Positions 47,852 to 57,014 are shown, counted from the stretch's first letter. The stretch: 64,000 nt of DNA from Pseudomonas putida (GCA_041879295.1 CP047152.1:5709501-5773500), one strand, 5' to 3'. Notes: generated by a model from the letters alone, not told the origin. A program made the numbers and translations.

Positions 47852-48244
47852 ATGTTGACCCTGGAGAACCTCTTCGTCCTGATGCTGGTAGCCACGGCAG
47901 GCGCTTGGTTGTGGCACAACCATGGGTTGCGTGAAAAGGCCCTGGAACGGGTCAAACAGCATTGCGCCAAACTCGACCTGGAGTTGCTTGACGATGCCGT
48001 AGCGCTCAAACGCATCGCCTTTGTCCGGGATGCCAATGGCCGAAAGCGCCTGGCACGCGTCTATGCCTTCGAGTTCACCGTCACGGGTGAGCAACGTCAC
48101 CCCGGCACCGCGACCCAGTTCGGCGCCCACAGTGTGCAGATCGAACTGGCGCCCTACCCGTTCGAAATCAAGACCCCACCACGCGCCGACAACGTCATAG
48201 AGATGCAGCAATGGCGCCAGGAACACAACCGCTGGCGCAACTGA
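47852..48244 (+). CDS. DUF3301 membrane-anchored protein
   Basis: 130-residue protein with one N-terminal membrane helix (about 5-22; [18 protein letters not shown]) and a basic cytoplasmic part containing [22 protein letters not shown], the DUF3301 hallmark. Function unknown. ATG 47852 is chosen because GGAG lies nine bases upstream; ATG 47846 is too close to it. Its stop abuts the stop of the convergent CobW gene. Confidence 0.82.
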   Translation: MLTLENLFVLMLVATAGAWLWHNHGLREKALERVKQHCAKLDLELLDDAVALKRIAFVRDANGRKRLARVYAFEFTVTGEQRHPGTATQFGAHSVQIELAPYPFEIKTPPRADNVIEMQQWRQEHNRWRN

Positions 48245-49216
48245 TCAACTGACGCGACATTCATTCAACCCGGCTTGCAACGCGGGTTGCGGTTGCGGCT
48301 GATCGAAAATCAGCTCGATACGGCTGTCCCTGCGCCAGTCGCTGGGCTGCCAAGCGGGCATATCCCCATTCAGCCCATTGAATGACCACCAGCCTTCCAT
48401 GCTGTGGATAACGCCCTTCGCCCGTCGCCATGGCCATGCACATAAGAAAACCTTTAGCCGCTGTGGATAAAACTGTTGGCCAGGGTGCCATCGCCAGCCA
48501 ATACTCCAACCGCCCTCCCCTTGCTGGACAAGGCAAATCGGCTGACTGGGGTCAGCCCACAGTGCTGCTGGGGCGATTGCAGGATTGTCGACAATCCTGC
48601 TTTTCAAAAACGGGCTGTCAACAATCTGTGGAGGCACCGTCGGGAGGCCGGCCAAAGGCAGCTGCCCTTGCACGGTCCACATGATCCTCTTTTCTTTAAA
48701 TTTATTACTTATCAACAATTTATGTATTTCATCCACAGCCTCTGACTTATTAAAAACCACGCTTTCAGAGGCGTTGAAAGCCTGCTGTTGAGCCTCTGGA
48801 AGCGGCTCGTTTCGAGCCATGGCCTGGGCATCCACAACCATCAGAAGTGGTTGAATTGTCAGCACTCCAACCCAAGGCGCCTGTTGCAACTGAGCCAGCA
48901 GCTGCAACGGATGGCCCAGGCCGGAAGGTTCGATAAACAGCCGGTCAGGCCGGGATTTGCGCAGTAAACGGCCGAGGCCGACCTGAAACGGCATACCGTT
49001 GACGCAGCACAGGCATCCGCCCGCCACCTCGCCGATGGCGATGCCGTCTTCGTCACGGCTGAGCAAGGCTGCATCCAGGCCGACCAGGCCGAACTCGTTG
49101 ATCAATACCGCCCAGCGCTCGTTTGCAGGGCGCTGGGCCAGCAAGTTACGGATCAAAGTGGTCTTACCAGCACCCAGCGGGCCAGCAATTACATGGGTGG
49201 GAATGTTCTGCAACAT
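48245..49216 (-). CDS. CobW-family GTPase / zinc metallochaperone
   Basis: 323-residue G3E P-loop protein: Walker A GPLGAGKTT (about 12-20), metal-binding GGCLCC (CxCC type, about 66-71), SGLGHP and NKSEAVDE (NKxD-like). Relatives insert zinc into client proteins under zinc limitation. Third gene behind a Zur box. Its DNA is peculiar: it contains two perfect DnaA boxes, a 22-bp perfect palindrome and an 18%-GC stretch that encodes a Lys/Ile-rich segment unlike the rest of the protein. Confidence 0.88.
   Translation of the reverse strand: MLQNIPTHVIAGPLGAGKTTLIRNLLAQRPANERWAVLINEFGLVGLDAALLSRDEDGIAIGEVAGGCLCCVNGMPFQVGLGRLLRKSRPDRLFIEPSGLGHPLQLLAQLQQAPWVGVLTIQPLLMVVDAQAMARNEPLPEAQQQAFNASESVVFNKSEAVDEIHKLLISNKFKEKRIMWTVQGQLPLAGLPTVPPQIVDSPFLKSRIVDNPAIAPAALWADPSQPICLVQQGEGGWSIGWRWHPGQQFYPQRLKVFLCAWPWRRAKGVIHSMEGWWSFNGLNGDMPAWQPSDWRRDSRIELIFDQPQPQPALQAGLNECRVS
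48579..48600. repeat. 22-bp perfect palindrome inside the CobW gene
   Basis: GCAGGATTGTC followed directly by its reverse complement GACAATCCTGC, then TTTT. The core ATTGTCGACAAT resembles GntR/FadR-type operators. Confidence 0.85.
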
Positions 49217-49256
49217 GGCGTGGCTTCAGGCGGCGGTGATGCCTCACTATGCGCTG

Positions 49257-49883
49257 TCAGGCCAGCCAGTCAAGGCTGAGCAGCAAACGCCCCTGCTGTG
49301 CCGAAGGCGACCGATGAACCAGGCCTGCCCCTTCATTACCCCGCCATTTTTCGCCTTTAAGTATCGCCACCTCGCCGGCTTGCAGGTGCTGGATGTTATC
49401 CACAGATGGCTGAGCTGTGTGTAACTCACTACGACAGCTATCCTGCTCTTGCAACCACTCGCTACCTGGGCCGACGTAAGTGGTGAGCAGGCGCAATGGC
49501 ACGTTATCCACATGGAAACGCGGGCACATCGGAGCGTTCAGAACGCGCAAGCGCAAACCGATCCGTCGGGCGCCAACCAGACAGGTATAAGCCGCCACCA
49601 ACCAGGTCACATCAGCAACGAAAGCTTCATATCCATGCAAATCCGCCGCTTCACGCAGCAGATCTGCCAATACCGGCTTCTGCTCCTCGTCCACATCGAT
49701 CACCCGCTGATCAGCCAAGGGCTGGCCAAGGCTGATCACCAATGCTGCAAAGTCCTCCAACTGTGGAGGCAAGCGCCGCCGCCATACGGCCAGATTCACG
49801 CCATCCTGCAGCACTCCGGCCAGCACCTGAGGCGTCTCGCCAAACACCTGAAAGATATCCACAGGCCGGTGCGCCAGGTTCAT
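49257..49883 (-). CDS. DUF1826 domain protein
   Basis: 208-residue protein of the DUF1826 family (about 30-200): conserved blocks [32 protein letters not shown] and GLVHRSP. Cys and His residues ([15 protein letters not shown]) suggest a metal or cofactor site. In pseudomonads it accompanies zinc CobW genes. Overlaps the upstream CobW gene by four bases (ATGA), so they are translationally coupled. Biochemical role unknown. Confidence 0.82.
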   Translation of the reverse strand: MNLAHRPVDIFQVFGETPQVLAGVLQDGVNLAVWRRRLPPQLEDFAALVISLGQPLADQRVIDVDEEQKPVLADLLREAADLHGYEAFVADVTWLVAAYTCLVGARRIGLRLRVLNAPMCPRFHVDNVPLRLLTTYVGPGSEWLQEQDSCRSELHTAQPSVDNIQHLQAGEVAILKGEKWRGNEGAGLVHRSPSAQQGRLLLSLDWLA

Positions 49884-51088
49884 GCTGCCGCCTCCTCATG
49901 CCATGGGCCAAATGGATCAGGTAGGCGCAACCAGCCCATGTGGCCCAAGTCCATTTCTTGATCCGTCAACAGGCATGCATCGAGGGCTGTGGATAATTTT
50001 TCGAAGTCGATATTCTGCCCGATAAACACCAACTCCTGGCGGCAGTCACCAGTCTCAGCGGTCCAGTGTTTCAAGATCGCGGTCGTGTTATCCACATCCT
50101 GTGGCCACTGCTCGCGTGGCACGAAGCGCCACCAGCGGCCAGCCAGACCCTGTCGCATCATGCCGCCCGCTTGCGACCAGCTGCCAGCTTCCTGATATTT
50201 GCTGGCCAACCAGAAAAAGCCTTTGGAACGCAGCAGCCGTCCGTTGCTCCAGTCCGTGTGGATAAAGTCGTAAAAGCGCTGTGGATGAAGCGGCCGTCGA
50301 GCCTGCCAGGTCATGGCCGCGATACCGTACTCTTCGGTTTCTGGCACATGCTCACCGCGCAGCTCCTGCAACCAGCCTGGTGCTTGGGCCGCCTGATCGA
50401 AGTCGAACAGCCCGGTGTCGAGGATACGTGCCAGCGGCACTTGGCCCATGACCATGGGTACGATCTGCGCCCGGGCATTGAGGCTGCGCAAAATGGCGAT
50501 GAGTTCGTCGCGCTCATGTTGGCTGATCAGGTCGATCTTGCTCAGCAGCAGCACATCTGCGAACTCGACCTGCTCGATCAGCAAATCACTGATCGACCGC
50601 TCGTCTTCTTCGCCCAACGTTTCACCGCGGCTGGCCAGGCTGTCTGCTGCCTGATAGTCGCGCAGGAAGTTCAAGCCATCGACCACGGTGACCATGGTGT
50701 CCAGCCGCGCCATATCAGACAGGCTGCGGCCTTGTTCGTCGCGGAAAGTGAAGGTCTCGGCCACTGGCAATGGCTCAGAGATACCGGTGGACTCGATCAG
50801 CAAATAATCGAAACGCCCTTCTTCGGCCAGCCGCGCAACCTCCTCAAGCAGGTCTTCGCGCAACGTGCAGCAAATGCAGCCGTTGCTCATCTCGACCAGT
50901 TTCTCTTCAGCGCGGTTGAGGCTCACATTGCGCTGCACCTCGCTGGCATCGATGTTGATTTCACTCATATCGTTGACGATAACCGCGACCCGAAGGTTGT
51001 CGCGGTTGCGCAGCACATGGTTGAGCAGCGTGCTCTTGCCGGCGCCGAGAAAGCCGGACAGCACGGTGACGGGGAGACGATTGGACAT
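49880..51088 (-). CDS. CobW/ZigA-type zinc metallochaperone GTPase
   Basis: 402-residue G3E GTPase with Walker [16 protein letters not shown] metal motif (CxCC), ESTGISEP and SKIDL, and the C-terminal CobW_C domain (about 275-390; [12 protein letters not shown]). Similar proteins (ZigA, ZagA, YeiR) deliver zinc under starvation. ATG 51088 has GAAGAGG upstream; it starts 47 bases downstream of a Zur-like palindrome. First gene of a three-gene operon. Confidence 0.92.
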   Translation of the reverse strand: MSNRLPVTVLSGFLGAGKSTLLNHVLRNRDNLRVAVIVNDMSEINIDASEVQRNVSLNRAEEKLVEMSNGCICCTLREDLLEEVARLAEEGRFDYLLIESTGISEPLPVAETFTFRDEQGRSLSDMARLDTMVTVVDGLNFLRDYQAADSLASRGETLGEEDERSISDLLIEQVEFADVLLLSKIDLISQHERDELIAILRSLNARAQIVPMVMGQVPLARILDTGLFDFDQAAQAPGWLQELRGEHVPETEEYGIAAMTWQARRPLHPQRFYDFIHTDWSNGRLLRSKGFFWLASKYQEAGSWSQAGGMMRQGLAGRWWRFVPREQWPQDVDNTTAILKHWTAETGDCRQELVFIGQNIDFEKLSTALDACLLTDQEMDLGHMGWLRLPDPFGPWHEEAAA

Positions 51089-51134
51089 GGCGAACCTCTT
51101 CAGGCAGACGCATTCGAAACGATGCATTGCATAA

Positions 51135-51149
51135 TGTTATAAGATAACA
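51135..51149. promoter_or_regulatory. Zur box
   Basis: TGTTAT-AAG-ATAACA palindrome, matching the gamma-proteobacterial Zur operator core (GTTATnnnATAAC), just upstream of the CobW operon. Predicts induction by zinc limitation. Confidence 0.85.
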
Positions 51150-51202
51150 ATACACTTTCGCCAAGTGGTTCTCGACGGACGAGTGCTCACAGGGGATGAA
51201 AA

Positions 51203-51583
51203 ATGAATCTGCCACGCGTCATGGCATTGTTGTTGCTCACCATGCCCGCCTCGCTGTTGGCCATGCCGCAAGGCAGTAAATTGGCCCTCTGTACGCGAAG
51301 CGCGACGCTACTCGCCTGCCAGGACGGCAAAGGCAACTACTACAGCGTGCGCACCGAAGGCACCACCTTCTACCTTCGCGGCTACGACTTCACCAGCCGC
51401 CGACTGTGGGCACAAACCAACAGCCGCTATGGCACGTTGACTTTTTTTACCGGCTTGGCCAGTGATGGTGAGACCTGGGTGGGTTACAGCCGTCGCGTAG
51501 GCTGGACCACCTTGAACCGCGTATCCAGTTCCAGCGGGGAGCGCTTCAAGGTGCATTGCAGCTTGATCGAGGGTTGCCGTTGA
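51203..51583 (+). CDS. Small exported protein, unknown function
   Basis: 126 residues: signal peptide (about 1-20, ending SLLA), then a small domain with four cysteines (C30, C39, C119, C125) and repeated aromatic beta-strand patterns (TTFYLRGYDFTSRRLWAQ, GETWVGYSRRVGWTTLNR). Glyoxalase- or C-type-lysozyme-inhibitor-like folds are possible; none is recognised with confidence. It diverges from the Zur-box operon. Confidence 0.7.
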   Translation: MNLPRVMALLLLTMPASLLAMPQGSKLALCTRSATLLACQDGKGNYYSVRTEGTTFYLRGYDFTSRRLWAQTNSRYGTLTFFTGLASDGETWVGYSRRVGWTTLNRVSSSSGERFKVHCSLIEGCR

Positions 51584-51730
51584 CGCCTTCTTTTGTTTGG
51601 AAGGCTTTTCCTCTGCTGCCTATTTGCACGTCAGCTTCGAGCACTTGCTGAAAACGCCGGCCTTGATCAGCTCTCCGTCAGGCCGAAAAGCTAAGCCGCA
51701 ACCACATCGAGGCAAGGACCGAAAATGAAA

Positions 51731-51746
51731 TGTTCCACGTGGAACT
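51731..51746. other. parS chromosome-partitioning site
   Basis: TGTTCCACGTGGAACT contains the palindrome GTTCCACGTGGAAC, the Pseudomonas version of the ParB-binding parS core (consensus TGTTNCACGTGNAACA). It lies in a 271-bp intergenic region. Pseudomonad parS sites cluster near oriC, which agrees with the gene content. Confidence 0.9.
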
Positions 51747-51854
51747 ATTCGTTTCCCGACCGACTCCTGGAACTACCCAGGCTCGGCTGCTCGAACGACA
51801 GCAGAGGCCTGCATGCCCACGACGGGGTTGCCACCAGCCATTGGTAATGGAACT

Positions 51855-52382
51855 TCAGCTGCGCGGTTTGACCGCCCCGCAGTCATTGCCTAACCACACC
51901 GCACGCGTGTTCATGCTGCCTTGCTGCTGCACACCCGAAGCGTTGAACGTGCCACTGACCTGGGTGGTGAATTCCCGATCACTGAGGAATGTAGCCTTAC
52001 CACTTCCCTGCGCCTTCGGGCAGCTGAACTGAAACTTCCAAACGTTACCGGTACGGTCGGTAATCTTCTGCGTGCAGCCCGATTGCGGGTCTTGCAGAGG
52101 AATGTCATTCGTTGCCACCTGTTCTGGTGTCAGGCACGAACGCACACCCTTGCCACCTACACTGACCCCTTGTTTGGCCAACACCCCTTCCATCATTGCG
52201 CGCTGCTCGGGCGGCAGGTTTTTCAACTGGCCGAGCATGAATTCCATGTCGGGTAGCGGTTTGCCATCGACCAGCATGTTGCTGGTGGTCAGCTCCCACA
52301 AACCCGGTTGCAGCATCTGGGCTTGCACCAGCGGACTGCTCATGCCTAGGGCCAACGCCAACAGTGGCAGACGAATCTTCAT
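51855..52382 (-). CDS. DUF3617 exported protein
   Basis: 175 residues: signal peptide (about 1-21, ending VQA), then the DUF3617 pattern QPGLWELTTSNM, CLTPEQV, GCTQKITDRTGNVWKFQFSC and NTRAVWLGNDCG. A periplasmic protein of unknown function, common in proteobacteria. Divergent from cls. Confidence 0.87.
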   Translation of the reverse strand: MKIRLPLLALALGMSSPLVQAQMLQPGLWELTTSNMLVDGKPLPDMEFMLGQLKNLPPEQRAMMEGVLAKQGVSVGGKGVRSCLTPEQVATNDIPLQDPQSGCTQKITDRTGNVWKFQFSCPKAQGSGKATFLSDREFTTQVSGTFNASGVQQQGSMNTRAVWLGNDCGAVKPRS

Positions 52383-52514
52383 GGATGAACGCTCCTGGAA
52401 AAAAGCCGGTCAAACGGGCCGGACTGAGCCTTAGACGCCAAATCCACCTGCAGGTTGCAGGCGGACCGGGAACGTGTTCTGTTACCTCAAGTGTACTCGG
52501 CAAGCAGGATGCAT

Positions 52515-53954
52515 ATGGATTACCACAGCCCCTACTTCTTTGGTTACCTACTCGGCCTGATCCACCTGCTGGGTATGGTCGCCGCACTGCATGCGCTGTT
52601 CACGGTGCGGACAGCTCAGGGGGCCATTGCGTGGGCGATGCCCTTGCTCTTCATCCCCTACCTCACCTTGATCCCCTATCTGATTTTCGGTGCCCGCTCG
52701 TTCTATGCCTACATCAAGGCTCGGCGTCAGGCCAACCAGGAAATGCACGTGGCCATGGCCAACCTCAACTGGCGGCCCTGGGTTGAAGAAGCCCTTACCG
52801 CTCGCGAGTCCGAAAGCTACACAGCCTTGCGCGCCATGCCCAAGCTGGGTCGCATGCCATGCCTGGCAAATAACCAGGTGAAACTGCTGATCAATGGCAA
52901 GGCCACCTTTGATGCCATCTTCGCAGCCATCGAAAAAGCACGCGATGTGGTACTGGTGCAGTTCTTCATCATTCATGACGACAATCTCGGCAAGGCACTG
53001 CAGCGACTCTTGCTACGCAAAGCCGCCGAAGGCGTGCAGGTGTTCGTGCTGTACGACCGTGTCGGTAGCCACGCCCTGCCGGCCAGCTACAGCCAGGTGC
53101 TGCGCGACGGTGGTGTGCAGATCCATGCATTCGCCACCCGTCGCGGCTGGTTCAACCGCTTTCAAGTGAACTTCCGCAACCATCGCAAGATTGTGGTGGT
53201 GGATGGCTTGCTCGGCTTCATCGGCGGTCACAATGTGGGAGACGAGTACCTGGGTGAACATCCACAGCTTTCCCCCTGGCGTGACACCCACGTACAGATC
53301 AGCGGGCCGGTACTGGCCTGCTTGCAAGAATCTTTTGCCGAGGACTGGTACTGGGCCACGCGCCAGCTACCGCCGCTGATCCTGCCCGATACGTACCCGG
53401 ATAACGGCGTGCTGTGTCAGGCCTTGGCCAGCGGCCCGGCAGACCCACAAGAAACCTGCTCGCTGTTCTTCCTTGAAGCGATTCATTCGGCCACCCGCAG
53501 GGTGTGGATCACCAGCCCCTACTTCATCCCTGACGAGGCCGTGTTCGCCGCCTTGCGACTGGCGGTGCTACGGGGAGTCGATGTGCGGGTGCTGATCCCG
53601 TCACGGCCTGACCACCGCATCGTCTACGCTGCCTCCAGCCTGTTTGCCTTCGAAGCAGTTCGCGCGGGGGTACGTATGTTCCGTTACCAACCCGGGTTTC
53701 TGCATCAGAAGGTGGTACTGGTGGATGACGACATCAGCGCCATTGGAAGCGCCAACCTGGACAACCGCTCGTTCCGCCTGAACTTCGAGATTACCCTGCT
53801 GACAGTCGATCGCGGCTTCGCCGACCAGGTCGAGCACATGCTCCACGAGGACTTCGAACAAGCGCGGGAAATTACTGCAGAAGACACCCAGGACACCCAT
53901 CGACTACAGCAATTGGGGATGCGGATTGCGCGACTGATATCGCCGATTCTTTAG
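52515..53954 (+). CDS. cls: Cardiolipin synthase A
   Basis: 479-residue phospholipase-D-family enzyme that condenses two phosphatidylglycerols. Two N-terminal helices (about 5-60) are followed by two HKD motifs: HRKIVVVDG (about 223) and HQKVVLVDD (about 400), each with downstream GS/N residues ([17 protein letters not shown]). ATG at 52515 (M D Y H S) is preferred; AGGA lies five to eight bases upstream. An ATG two codons earlier is also in frame. Confidence 0.95.
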   Translation: MDYHSPYFFGYLLGLIHLLGMVAALHALFTVRTAQGAIAWAMPLLFIPYLTLIPYLIFGARSFYAYIKARRQANQEMHVAMANLNWRPWVEEALTARESESYTALRAMPKLGRMPCLANNQVKLLINGKATFDAIFAAIEKARDVVLVQFFIIHDDNLGKALQRLLLRKAAEGVQVFVLYDRVGSHALPASYSQVLRDGGVQIHAFATRRGWFNRFQVNFRNHRKIVVVDGLLGFIGGHNVGDEYLGEHPQLSPWRDTHVQISGPVLACLQESFAEDWYWATRQLPPLILPDTYPDNGVLCQALASGPADPQETCSLFFLEAIHSATRRVWITSPYFIPDEAVFAALRLAVLRGVDVRVLIPSRPDHRIVYAASSLFAFEAVRAGVRMFRYQPGFLHQKVVLVDDDISAIGSANLDNRSFRLNFEITLLTVDRGFADQVEHMLHEDFEQAREITAEDTQDTHRLQQLGMRIARLISPIL

Positions 53955-53972
53955 GGTGAGCACACCCGTTGA

Positions 53973-54000
53973 AAGCGGCCTTTTCGCGAAAAAGGCCGCT
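53973..54000. terminator. Palindromic REP-like hairpin after cls
   Basis: AGCGGCCTTTTCGCG / AAAAAGGCCGCT forms a long hairpin between convergent cls and cfaB, possibly a bidirectional terminator. Confidence 0.65.
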
Positions 54001-54037
54001 CCTGCAAAGCCATATCAGGGCTGTGACGCTTACGATT

Positions 54038-55222
54038 TCAGCGGTACAAGTCTTCCCGCGTCCAAGGCAGGTCATGATGCCCGTCGGCGTATGGCTTCAC
54101 TGCCAATATCTGGTGCAGGTTGATCCAGCCCTTCTGAAAGGCGTAGGCACACCCGGCCAAGTACAAACGCCAGATCCGCAGAGTCTTCTCAGGCACCAGC
54201 GCTGCTGCCTTGTGCAACTGGTTCTCCAGGTTCTCGCTCCAGTGGTGCAAGGTTTTAGCGTAGTGCAGGCGCAGGCTCTCTACGTCCACTACCTCCAGCC
54301 CAGCTTCACAGATACTGGCGCTGATCATCGACAGGTGCGGCAGTTCGCCGTGGGGGAATACATAGCGATCGATGAACTCACCCGCCCCGCGCCCGACCGG
54401 TCGGCCATCGACGTGCTTGGCAGTGATGCCGTGGTTCATCACCAGTCCCCCTTCCCTCACCGCCCCGAACAGCTTCTGGCAGTACAGCGCCAGGTTGGCA
54501 TGCCCGACATGCTCGAACATACCCACGCTGACAACCTTGTCGAAGCGACCATCCTGGGGCAGATCGCGGTAGTCGAGAATCTGCAGGTCGACCTTGTCAG
54601 CAAGCCCTTCCGCTTGCACTCGCTTGCGGCCTAACTTCAATTGCTCCTTGCTCAGGGTAATGCCGAACACCTTGGCGCCATACTCACGGGCAGCGAACCG
54701 CGCCAACCCACCCCAACCACAGCCGACATCGAGCAGGTAGTCACCGGCATCCAGACGAAGCTTGCGGCACAGGTGGTCGAACTTGTCCTGCTGCGCCTGG
54801 TCGAGCGTATTGTCCGGCTCACGGAAGTAGGCGCAAGAATAGGCCATGTCCTGGTCCAGCCAAAGCTGGTAGAAGGCGTTGGACACGTCATAGTGGTAGG
54901 AGATCGCTTTGGCGTCGGTGCTCTTGTCATGAGACAAACGTTGCGGTGGCGTTTCATCCTCATCCGCCAGCAGCGCTTCACTCAGTTCGTCGCACACGCG
55001 GATGGCCTCACCGATATCGCCTTCAAGCTCCAGCTTGCCTTCGACGAATGCAGTGCCCAGCTGGTCCATGCTTGGGTGGGTCAACTGGCTGATCAGCTGT
55101 GGTTCCTTGACCAGAATGGTGACCTGAGGACTAGGCCCAAGATCAAAATGGTTACCGTCCCACAGCTTCAGCCTCAGCGGCAGATGCAAGCTCTGCAATG
55201 CAGGTGGAAGTTGAGCAAGCAT
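54038..55222 (-). CDS. cfaB: Cyclopropane-fatty-acyl-phospholipid synthase
   Basis: 394-residue SAM-dependent methyltransferase that cyclopropanates unsaturated acyl chains of membrane lipids. SAM motif I LLDVGCGWGGLARFA (about residue 170), catalytic-region YSCAYF and MFEHVG are present. The ATG at 55222 has a very strong AGGAGG ribosome site (ACAGGAGGGG); further upstream in-frame codons are leader. In P. putida this is the main, RpoS-dependent stationary-phase CFA synthase (cfaB). Confidence 0.95.
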   Translation of the reverse strand: MLAQLPPALQSLHLPLRLKLWDGNHFDLGPSPQVTILVKEPQLISQLTHPSMDQLGTAFVEGKLELEGDIGEAIRVCDELSEALLADEDETPPQRLSHDKSTDAKAISYHYDVSNAFYQLWLDQDMAYSCAYFREPDNTLDQAQQDKFDHLCRKLRLDAGDYLLDVGCGWGGLARFAAREYGAKVFGITLSKEQLKLGRKRVQAEGLADKVDLQILDYRDLPQDGRFDKVVSVGMFEHVGHANLALYCQKLFGAVREGGLVMNHGITAKHVDGRPVGRGAGEFIDRYVFPHGELPHLSMISASICEAGLEVVDVESLRLHYAKTLHHWSENLENQLHKAAALVPEKTLRIWRLYLAGCAYAFQKGWINLHQILAVKPYADGHHDLPWTREDLYR

Positions 55223-55343
55223 GAAACACCCCTCCTGTCCGTAATTGGCCACGACGCCTAATATTTCGAACGTCATCGGATCAGAGTAGTTCATCTGTAG
55301 GATGTTTCCTCTAAGCAAGACCATGGTCTAGAACCAACTGATC

Positions 55344-55352
55344 TTATCCACA
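55344..55352 (+). repeat. Perfect DnaA box in the cfaB-lpd3 intergenic region
   Basis: TTATCCACA between the divergent cfaB and lpd3 promoters; the only perfect box outside a coding region. Confidence 0.8.
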
Positions 55353-55430
55353 CAGCAGATTGTATACAATTTCCGCATCTCAGCTTAACCTTGTGCCCCT
55401 CTCGCGCTTCTACATCCTGGAGTTGAACCC

Positions 55431-56831
55431 ATGAAAGTCTATGACGTGGTGATCATCGGCGGTGGCCCTGGCGGCTACAACGCAGCCATCCGTGCTGGCC
55501 AGTTGGGCCTGAGCGTTGCTTGCGTGGAAGGCCGCTCGACCTTGGGCGGTACCTGCCTGAACGTCGGCTGCATGCCATCCAAGGCACTGCTGCATGCTTC
55601 GGAGCTTTACGAAGCGGCCAGCGGTGACGAGTTCGCCCACCTCGGTATCGAAGTCAAGCCTACCCTCAACCTCGCCCAGATGATGAAACAGAAGGATGAG
55701 AGCGTGGCAGGCCTGACCAAGGGCATCGAATACCTGTTTCGCAAGAACAAGGTCGAGTGGATCAAAGGCTGGGGCCGCCTGGATGGCATCGGCAAGGTCG
55801 TGGTCAAGGCCGAAGACGGCAGCGAAACAGCGTTGCAGGCCAAGGACATCGTCATTGCCACCGGCTCTGAGCCCACCCCTCTGCCAGGTGTGACCGTCGA
55901 CAACCAGCGCATCATTGACTCGACCGGCGCGCTGTCGCTGCCGCAAGTGCCCAAGCACCTGGTCGTCATCGGTGCTGGCGTGATCGGTCTTGAGCTGGGT
56001 TCAGTCTGGCGCCGCCTGGGTAGCCAGGTCACCGTCATCGAATACCTGGACCGCATTTGCCCAGGCACTGACACGGAAACCGCCAAGGCCCTGCAGAAGG
56101 CTCTAGCCAAGCAAGGCATGGTGTTCAAGCTGGGCAGTAAAGTGACTCAGGCTACCGCAGGTGCAGATGGCGTCAGCCTGACGCTGGAGCCTGCCGCCGG
56201 GGATACCGCAGAATCGCTGCAAGCCGATTACGTGTTGGTGGCTATCGGCCGTCGCCCTTATACCAAAGGGCTGAACCTGGAAAGCGTGGGCCTGGAAGCC
56301 GACAAGCGCGGCATGCTCGGCAACGAGCACCACCGTACCTCAGTACCAGGTGTCTGGGTGATTGGCGACGTCACTTCGGGCCCGATGCTGGCGCACAAGG
56401 CCGAAGACGAAGCGGTGGCCTGTATCGAACGCATCGCCGGCAAGCCCCACGAGGTCAACTACAACCTCATCCCTGGCGTGATCTATACCCGCCCAGAGAT
56501 GGCCACCGTGGGCAAGACTGAAGAGCAGCTCAAGGCCGAAGGGCGTGCCTACAAGGTTGGCAAGTTCCCCTTCACCGCCAACAGCCGTGCCAAGATCAAC
56601 CACGAGACCGAAGGATTCGCCAAGGTCATCGCCGATGCCGAAACCGATGAAGTACTGGGTGTGCACCTGGTGGGCCCAAGCGTCAGCGAGATGATTGGTG
56701 AGTTCTGCGTGGCTATGGAGTTCTCGGCCTCGGCAGAAGATATCGCCCTCACCTGCCACCCGCACCCGACACGCTCCGAGGCCCTGCGCCAGGCGGCGAT
56801 GAATGTGGATGGCATGGCCATGCAAATCTGA
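55431..56831 (+). CDS. lpd3: Dihydrolipoyl dehydrogenase LPD-3
   Basis: 466-residue E3 flavoprotein that reoxidises dihydrolipoamide. FAD motif GGGPGG (10-15), redox-active disulphide GGTCLNVGCMPSK (C42, C47), NAD motif GAGVIGLELG and the C-terminal HPHPTRSEA (catalytic His-Glu) are intact. P. putida has three lipoamide dehydrogenases; the monocistronic copy at this location is LPD-3. No E1/E2 genes are adjacent. Ribosome site CTGGAG upstream of ATG 55431. Confidence 0.94.
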   Translation: MKVYDVVIIGGGPGGYNAAIRAGQLGLSVACVEGRSTLGGTCLNVGCMPSKALLHASELYEAASGDEFAHLGIEVKPTLNLAQMMKQKDESVAGLTKGIEYLFRKNKVEWIKGWGRLDGIGKVVVKAEDGSETALQAKDIVIATGSEPTPLPGVTVDNQRIIDSTGALSLPQVPKHLVVIGAGVIGLELGSVWRRLGSQVTVIEYLDRICPGTDTETAKALQKALAKQGMVFKLGSKVTQATAGADGVSLTLEPAAGDTAESLQADYVLVAIGRRPYTKGLNLESVGLEADKRGMLGNEHHRTSVPGVWVIGDVTSGPMLAHKAEDEAVACIERIAGKPHEVNYNLIPGVIYTRPEMATVGKTEEQLKAEGRAYKVGKFPFTANSRAKINHETEGFAKVIADAETDEVLGVHLVGPSVSEMIGEFCVAMEFSASAEDIALTCHPHPTRSEALRQAAMNVDGMAMQI

Positions 56832-56864
56832 CCAGTCTCATTCGCTGCGTCGGGCCATGAACAT

Positions 56865-56936
56865 GATCTGGATCTGGATCTGAATTTGGATCTGGATCTG
56901 GATCTGGATCTGGATCTGGATCTGGATCTGGATCTG
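56865..56936. repeat. GATCTG hexanucleotide microsatellite
   Basis: Twelve consecutive 6-bp units, eleven GATCTG and one AATTTG (fourth), starting 33 bases after the lpd3 stop. It lies in the 3' untranslated region before the terminator. Each unit has a GATC site. Confidence 0.95.
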
Positions 56937-56976
56937 AGTCGTATGAGTTAGTGGCCGTTCTCTGACAATCAGAAAA

Positions 56977-57005
56977 GAAAAACCCTCCGGTTGGAGGGCT
57001 TTTCT
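56977..57005. terminator. Terminator of lpd3
   Basis: AAAACCCTCC-GGTT-GGAGGGCTTTT; A-run and T-run flank the stem so it can act in both directions. It lies just outside the Tn7-like left repeat. Confidence 0.9.
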
Positions 57006-57014
57006 GGATTTAGA

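Larger units (their letters stand above)
48403..50288. repeat. Cluster of seven perfect DnaA boxes
   Basis: TTATCCACA on the plus strand at 49396, 49504 and 50088; on the minus strand at 48403-48411, 48462-48470, 49988-49996 and 50257-50265. Near copies at 48709 (TTATCAACA), 48729, 49855 and 50280. They fall in several codon phases of three genes. Confidence 0.85.

Noticed and set aside
48245..51088. The DnaA-box cluster as the chromosomal origin itself
   Set aside because: It lies in intact coding genes, without dnaA, dnaN, rpmH or gidA nearby; pseudomonad oriC is next to dnaA.
56865..56936. GATCTG array as a coding repeat
   Set aside because: No open frame with start and ribosome site spans it; the one candidate frame stops within eight codons.
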